Shown here piece by piece: positions 41,416-45,644 of a stretch of 45,644 nucleotides of DNA. A program made the translations under genes and the position numbers. Origin of the DNA: Lachnospiraceae bacterium (lineage in GTDB: Bacteria > Bacillota > Clostridia > Lachnospirales > Anaerotignaceae). Location: assembly GCA_003543235.1 (NCBI GenBank), contig DPJA01000014.1, positions 1 to 45,644 on the forward strand, read 5' to 3'. Under the pieces are notes generated by a model, which was not told where the DNA came from, did no database searches, and saw nothing but the letters and a program-made list of their open reading frames with translations. Within the stretch, counting starts at the first letter, position 1, and the number at the start of each line of letters is the position of its first letter.

Positions 41416-42670
41416 TTTCTTCTTCATCTCCTTTAACAGCTGTAGCTGCAAATATACCGGCGTCCTCCAACTTGGTCATGTTGCCATTAATCAAAAGCAA
41501 ATTTCCACCTTTTTCTTCAGGGATAAGGTCCATGTTCTCAAGGCTCCGCACATCATTCGCTGACATCCAGCCATTCTGTCTGCCTATGGCATAACCGTTC
41601 ATACGGCTTTGGTAATCTCCCCTAAGCAACCCATCCACATTAAACTTAATAAAATAATCCTGTTTTTCCTTTGGTGAAAGTAATGCGCGAACCATGGACT
41701 GTTCCCACCGTACCAGCCAAGGCTCTAGTGTGTATTTTACAAACTCCAGGGACTGCTGCTCTATATTAGAAAAGCTCGATTTCTCCAGATCACCAACCAT
41801 GTGGGGCGGGATACGGAAAATTCGAGCAATCTCGTTAATTTGAAATTTTCTTGTTTCTAAAAACTGTGCTTGTTCTGGTGAAATGGCAATGGGCGTATAT
41901 TTCATGCCCTCCTCCAAGACAGCTACCTTACTGGAATTACTACTGCCACCAAAGGTAGCATTCCAACTTTCTCTAATACGCGCAGGGTCTTTCAATGTTC
42001 CCGGATGCTCCAGTACACCACCAGGTGCAGCCCCATTTGCAAAAAACTTTGCACCATACTCCTCACAGGCAATGGCCATGCCGATAGCATTTTTAGCCAT
42101 TGCAATTGGACTATACCCAACCAATCCATCAAACCCAAGACCTGGTATGTGCAGCACATCCGATGGTTTCAAAATAGCATTGGAGCCTTTCACCGTAGGT
42201 GCATCATCCCTACCCATTTGATAACTGTAATAAAGCTGTCCTCTTTCATCCCTATCCACCGTCATGCGGTTAGGCATCAACGGATAAAGTGCTACCACCT
42301 GTCCTTTGCCATTACGAATAATCTGCGAATAGGCATTACCCCATAAAAGCAGATGGGTCATCATAGTTTCTCTAAAAACAAAGGATGTCATTTCCATGTT
42401 TGGTTCATCATGTAAAAGGAAGTACAGTGGATGGTCAATAGCTTTTTCCTTTCCACCTGTATCTGTATACTTATAAAGATGAATAGGTAAGCCAGCAACT
42501 GCCTCAGCTAAGATACGTACACAAGAATACACAGCAGTCATCTGCATAGAGGAACGCTCATTCACAGGCTTGCCTGCTGTTGTGCCACCAAAGAAAAAGC
42601 GATAGGCACTGCCAGCGGTGCTGTTGGTAGGTTTATCTCTTGACTTAAAAAGTCCGGTTAAAATGTTCAT
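41300..42670 (-). CDS. Phage portal protein, HK97 family
   Basis: This 456-residue protein shows AVYSCVRILAEAVAGLPIHL, HPLYFLLHDEPNMEMT and IPPHMVGDLEKSSFSNIEQQ, which are standard HK97 portal (PF04860) landmarks. It forms the dodecameric DNA entry channel. The C-terminal about 38 residues are encoded in DNA shared with the protease gene. Upstream lies the foreign two-gene cassette instead of the terminase, from which it is now separated by about 1.7 kb. Confidence 0.93.
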   Translation of the reverse strand: MNILTGLFKSRDKPTNSTAGSAYRFFFGGTTAGKPVNERSSMQMTAVYSCVRILAEAVAGLPIHLYKYTDTGGKEKAIDHPLYFLLHDEPNMEMTSFVFRETMMTHLLLWGNAYSQIIRNGKGQVVALYPLMPNRMTVDRDERGQLYYSYQMGRDDAPTVKGSNAILKPSDVLHIPGLGFDGLVGYSPIAMAKNAIGMAIACEEYGAKFFANGAAPGGVLEHPGTLKDPARIRESWNATFGGSSNSSKVAVLEEGMKYTPIAISPEQAQFLETRKFQINEIARIFRIPPHMVGDLEKSSFSNIEQQSLEFVKYTLEPWLVRWEQSMVRALLSPKEKQDYFIKFNVDGLLRGDYQSRMNGYAIGRQNGWMSANDVRSLENMDLIPEEKGGNLLLINGNMTKLEDAGIFAATAVKGDEEENEEVLAVEEPDGDQPGNNGADTGEDVVSKRHHRRTKLV

Positions 42671-42702
42671 GGTTTTTCACCATCCTCTCAAAAATAGACA
42701 TT

Positions 42703-42728
42703 AAAAAAGCACCTCCGAAGAAGTGCTT
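42703..42728 (-). terminator. Intrinsic terminator of the two-gene cassette
   Basis: On the minus strand a 9-bp stem (AAGCACTTC with GAGGTGCTT, one G-T pair) closes on a TTCG tetraloop and runs into six Ts. It begins 12 bases past the membrane protein stop and just ahead of the portal gene. It gives the cassette its own transcription end. Confidence 0.85.
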
Positions 42729-42740
42729 AAGTTACTAAGG

Positions 42741-43292
42741 TTACCTATTATCAAATAAAACCTTTACTCTCTTTATCACTATAAAAATATTTAATAGAAC
42801 AGTTAACAATAAATAATAAATCAAAAAGCTAATAAATTTTAAAAACCAACTCATTGTAAAGTCATTCATAAATAACAAAACAAACGAAACCATTAAGATG
42901 ATAATACATAGAACCATCTCAAAAATAATTGTGTTATATGTTTCTTTTAAAAGTTTGTTATAATTTGGGTTTCCATCTTTAACTGACATTTCTGATAATA
43001 CACTAAGCATGGCAAAAAACATAGACATAAAAATAGAAATTACGATATTCAAATTGTTTATTATATCTTTATCAACACACTGAATATCTATAATCCCAAT
43101 TGCCATTAATAATGGGACAAAAATAAAAATAATTTTTTGTAATGGTGCATTTTCGAAAATTTGAAAATGTTGTTTGAAAATCATTTTAACGTCTAAAAAA
43201 TTATTGTTTTTCATAGTAAAGCAGGTTATAAGTGCACATATAGAAATTGCAAACATTATTTTTGATAAAGAGATTTGCGTAAACAATATCAT
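42741..43292 (-). CDS. Polytopic membrane protein of unknown function (second gene of cassette)
   Basis: About 183 residues with five hydrophobic segments at roughly 9-26, 54-71, 82-103, 122-143 and 149-174, ending in a basic tail (IKRVKVLFDNR). A longer cytoplasmic loop with acidic and Asn residues (SEMSVKDGNPNYNKLLKETY) separates segments 3 and 4. AGGGGG lies just before GTG/ATG codons at 43295/43292, and the gene begins 3 to 6 bases after the previous stop, so translation is coupled. The base composition is much more AT-rich than the phage genes. It is not a known phage structural gene. It may be a membrane effector such as an ion channel or pore, by analogy with RexB; no homology is claimed. 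Confidence 0.6.
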   Translation of the reverse strand: MILFTQISLSKIMFAISICALITCFTMKNNNFLDVKMIFKQHFQIFENAPLQKIIFIFVPLLMAIGIIDIQCVDKDIINNLNIVISIFMSMFFAMLSVLSEMSVKDGNPNYNKLLKETYNTIIFEMVLCIIILMVSFVLLFMNDFTMSWFLKFISFLIYYLLLTVLLNIFIVIKRVKVLFDNR

Positions 43293-43298
43293 CACCCC

Positions 43299-44264
43299 CT
43301 ATTTAATTTGCAAAACCATTTCACTTAAGTATTCATTAGCTACTGTCTCAATATGTGTTATTAATCTTTCTTTATGTGGATGTCCATCAGCCATTTTAAT
43401 TTCATCTGGGATACTTTCAATAATGCTTAAATTTTCTACATTATGCAAATCAATTGTACGAATTCTTCCACCAATTTCAACGATTAGTTTAAGAGTATTA
43501 TACTCTATTTCTTCAAATTCAAATAAATTACTTTTTCCTTTTGTCACATATATTATTTTGTTAAAAATTCTATCCCACAATCCATCATTAAAATGCAAAT
43601 CTGATAAAACTCTTGTCTCTGCACCATATCCTTTTCCAACATTATCCGAAGTGTCCCCTGACTTGTGATTTTTAACCATAACAAACCGTTTTATAGAATC
43701 TCTCTTAATAACTTTCTTTACAAACAATTCTGAGGAAATAGTTCTAAGATTCAAAGTAATATTAAACTTTGTTTTAAAAAATTCTTGCATATACTCCTTC
43801 GTTATAGTTTTTACACCATAAGGTCCAACATTCTGAAATATAAGCATTCCTTTATTTACCTTAACTGTATCTGTATCTTTTGGAATAATAATAAATAAAT
43901 AAAATGGTCTTACTTCTGCCTCATTTGCTGATTTTATATACTTCACTTCATTTGTTACTACATCGCATATTTCTGAAGAACTACCATAAATACCAGATTG
44001 GATAATTGTATATATATATCGATAGCTATCCGTTTCACCCGAATAACTTTCTTCATATTTACAACTAAAAATTTGTTTTTTATCATCATTATTGATTGTA
44101 TTACTGTACGTAAAAAGAAATTCCTTGAAAAATTCTAACACATTTTCAAAGCTGCTTTCTTCAGAAGGTTCAATTTTGTCATTAAGATTAAATATTTTTT
44201 CTATACTTCTTGATCTAAATTGTTTTATATGAAAACTACAAGCAGTTAAACTTATATTAAACAC
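43299..44264 (-). CDS. Soluble protein of unknown function (first gene of cassette)
   Basis: About 321 residues from a GTG at 44264, chosen because AGGGGTG lies 6 bases upstream; the ATG at 44282 sits inside the promoter palindrome without a ribosome site. It has no membrane segment. The N-terminal 100 residues are charged (KIFNLNDKIEPSEESSFENV) and a central beta-rich part follows (FYLFIIIPKDTDTVKVNKGM, LIFQNVGPYGVKTITKEY). The C-terminal half is alpha/beta (VIKRDSIKRFVMVKNHKSGD; IVEIGGRIRTIDLHNV). I see no nuclease, kinase or ATPase motif. It may be a sensor for a phage intermediate, as RexA is for RexB. Function unknown. Confidence 0.6.
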   Translation of the reverse strand: MFNISLTACSFHIKQFRSRSIEKIFNLNDKIEPSEESSFENVLEFFKEFLFTYSNTINNDDKKQIFSCKYEESYSGETDSYRYIYTIIQSGIYGSSSEICDVVTNEVKYIKSANEAEVRPFYLFIIIPKDTDTVKVNKGMLIFQNVGPYGVKTITKEYMQEFFKTKFNITLNLRTISSELFVKKVIKRDSIKRFVMVKNHKSGDTSDNVGKGYGAETRVLSDLHFNDGLWDRIFNKIIYVTKGKSNLFEFEEIEYNTLKLIVEIGGRIRTIDLHNVENLSIIESIPDEIKMADGHPHKERLITHIETVANEYLSEMVLQIK

Positions 44265-44280
44265 ACTTAGCACCCCTGTC

Positions 44281-44325
44281 ATATTGTAATTTAAATATTA
44301 TATATTAAATTACAATATATTTCCA
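44281..44325 (-). promoter_or_regulatory. Own promoter of the cassette, inside a 14-bp inverted repeat
   Basis: On the minus strand TGGAAA (44325-44320) and TATAAT (44302-44297) are 17 bases apart. Perfect 14-bp arms ATATTGTAATTTAA and TTAAATTACAATAT lie at 44281-44294 and 44305-44318, placing an operator over the promoter. This separates cassette expression from late phage transcription. Confidence 0.75.
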
Positions 44326-44346
44326 CACTATGCTTAGTTTTAATTC

Positions 44347-45546
44347 TTAAATAAACAAAATCCCCCTATCATCATACACACTTGCACCGCCGTCATTCCC
44401 ACACCGTATAGCTCTATCCAGTCCCATAATGGTTGCAATGGCACCGTCAATTTTCTCCGTGGATTTTTCTTTGTCAGCTTTGATATTGCCTGCTGGGTCA
44501 GTTCGAATGAAAATGTTATCCATCATCCATCGAAGAACCGGATGCCCACCGTGTGCAAGCTTCTGCTCCAAGGTCAACTTCATCAGTTCCTTAGTTGGCG
44601 GTGACATATCTTTAAATCCTTGGCCAAAGGGAACCACGGTAAACCCCATGCCCTCCAAGTTCTGCACCATTTGCACTGCGCCCCATCGGTCAAAAGCGAT
44701 TTCCCGGATGTTATATTTTTCACCCAACTTTTCTATAAACTTTTCAATGTAACCGTAATGGACTACATTTCCTTCTGTTGTTTGGACAAAACCTTGTCTT
44801 TCCCAAACATCATAATTTACATGGTCACGTCTTACGCGAAGCTCCAGCGTTTCTTCCGGTATCCAAAAGTATGGCAAAACACAAAATTTATCATCTTCAT
44901 CTATAGGTGGAAACACCAATACAAACGCAGTAATGTCTGTTGTGCTAGAAAGGTCTAACCCACCATAGCAGATACGCCCTTCTAGGGATTTTTCATCAAC
45001 TTCAAATGCACAGGCATCCCATTTTTCCATAGGCATCCAACGGATTGCCTGTTTCACCCATTGGTTTAACCTTAACTGTCTAAAACTGTTTTCTTCACCT
45101 GGATTTTCCTTTGCAGATTCGCAGGCGGCTTTTACCTTATCCAATCCAATCGTCTCTCCAAGTGAGGGATTAACCTTTTTCCACACTTTTGAATCTGTCC
45201 AATCATCGGTTTCATCGGCGCCATAAATAACGGGATAAAATGTGACATCGTGTTTTCTACCCTCCAAAAGGTCCTTGGCTTTTTGGTGAGTTTCGTAGCA
45301 GATAGAGTTGGTATCTGTTCCGGCTGTAGTAATCAAGAAATACAACGGCTGTGTTCTAGCATCGCCTGACCCCTTGGTCATAACATCAAACAGCTTTCTG
45401 TTTGGCTGAGTATGAAGCTCATCAAATACTACACCATGGATATTAAAGCCATGTTTACTGTATGCCTCAGCCGACAATACTTGATAAAAGCTATTTGTGG
45501 GTTGGAAAATAATCCTTTTCTGTGAGGCGAGGATTTTCACTCGTGG
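44347..45546 (-). pseudogene. Terminase large subunit, N-terminal ATPase part missing
   Basis: From PRVKILASQKRIIFQ (residue 25 of the open frame) to the stop at 44347, about 400 residues match phage terminase large subunits of the HK97-like/Terminase_1 group. Landmarks are IHGVVFDELHTQPNRKLFDV (Walker B DE region), FLITTAGTD (coupling motif) and the nuclease acidic residues in YGGLDLSSTTDITAF and the C-terminal DGAIATIMG. Walker A and roughly 150 N-terminal residues are absent. The 24 residues before PRV are hydrophobic, AT-rich and not terminase-like; they come from the DNA joined at 45544-45549. DNA packaging should be lost. Confidence 0.82.
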
Positions 45547-45644
45547 ATGGGTTACAATAAAGTAGACATATTTTTCAAGGAGATGATATAATAAAAAACA
45601 AAAAAGGAGAATACCCATAGGAAGGAAATTAGCACGAAAATATA
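45544..45644 (+). mobile_element. Probable left end of an insertion sequence in the terminase gene
   Basis: Terminase similarity breaks at about 45546. The following sequence (TGGGTTACAATAAAGTAGAC onward at 45548) starts with TG and has the AAAGTAGACA-like terminus typical of IS3-family ends. An AAAAAGGAG site at 45600-45608 is followed 7 bases later by ATAGGAAGGAAATTAGC, which reads IGRKLARKY, like an OrfA start with ATA in place of ATG. This would be the upstream end of a transposase gene cut by the window edge. Confidence 0.5.

Noticed and set aside
41416..41451. Longer start of the ClpP-like protease
   Set aside because: Upstream ATGs lack a spaced ribosome site and only add portal-derived codons.
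42741..44264. Cassette considered as a Kiwa (KwaA/KwaB) system
   Set aside because: The gene order is reversed (soluble first), the membrane protein has about five helices and the soluble protein does not resemble KwaB as I know it.
1..45644. tRNA, rRNA or CRISPR array
   Set aside because: I saw no cloverleaf with conserved tRNA blocks, no rRNA-like sequence and no spaced repeat array on either strand.

Overview
The window is low-GC DNA with strong Shine-Dalgarno sites (GGAGG) ahead of most genes. It carries clusters of large serine recombinases, MerR/LysR/XRE regulators and an HK97-type siphovirus prophage. This combination points to Bacillota, most likely class Clostridia (Lachnospiraceae or Clostridium-like); the species cannot be told from the sequence. 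Nearly everything visible is accessory or mobile DNA. The two window edges look like insertion-sequence ends, so it may be an assembly contig bounded by IS copies.

Region 1 (1-16.4 kb) is an accessory island of small regulator-plus-effector units. It starts with the tail of an IS3-family transposase and a decayed sigma-like gene of conjugative-element type. Next come an XRE regulator divergent from an MFS exporter, a MerR regulator divergent from an iron alcohol dehydrogenase (AdhR/NmlR-like layout with a perfect operator), and a MerR / carboxymuconolactone decarboxylase-like / MFS operon. A LysR regulator divergent from a short-chain dehydrogenase follows, then a short UvrA-like ABC protein with a MarR regulator. 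Fragments of an SMR pump and a flavin reductase lie between them. The island ends in a second, frameshifted sigma-like gene, an ORF-poor structured stretch, a 53-residue small protein and a large serine recombinase. This resembles the end module of Tn916/Tn6218-type elements.

Region 2 (16.4-24.3 kb) is on the minus strand. It holds a three-gene operon (XRE repressor, AAA ATPase, subtilisin-like protease) that matches the IetAS toxin/defence architecture, with its own repressible promoter and a hairpin terminator. Downstream are three poorly known genes: a small DNA-binding-like protein, a coiled-coil protein with a conserved N-terminal domain, and a single-pass membrane protein.

Region 3 (24.3-45.6 kb) is a degraded prophage on the minus strand. 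Its order is terminase (N-terminus lost), portal, ClpP-like protease, capsid, connectors, major tail protein, G/GT tail chaperones with a clear -1 slippery site, tape measure, Dit, tail and fibre proteins, holin, amidase, then a three-recombinase integration module. Both large recombinases of that module are broken (a one-base A-tract shift and a 55-bp tandem duplication), and the gp10-like gene is frameshifted, so the phage is probably grounded.

Two foreign cassettes sit inside the late operon, each with its own promoter and terminator. One is an antisense RelB/RelE pair whose toxin has an in-frame amber stop. The other is an unrecognised pair, a soluble protein followed by a polytopic membrane protein, between terminase and portal. 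This second cassette has the layout of a prophage exclusion system and is my main candidate for an undescribed system.
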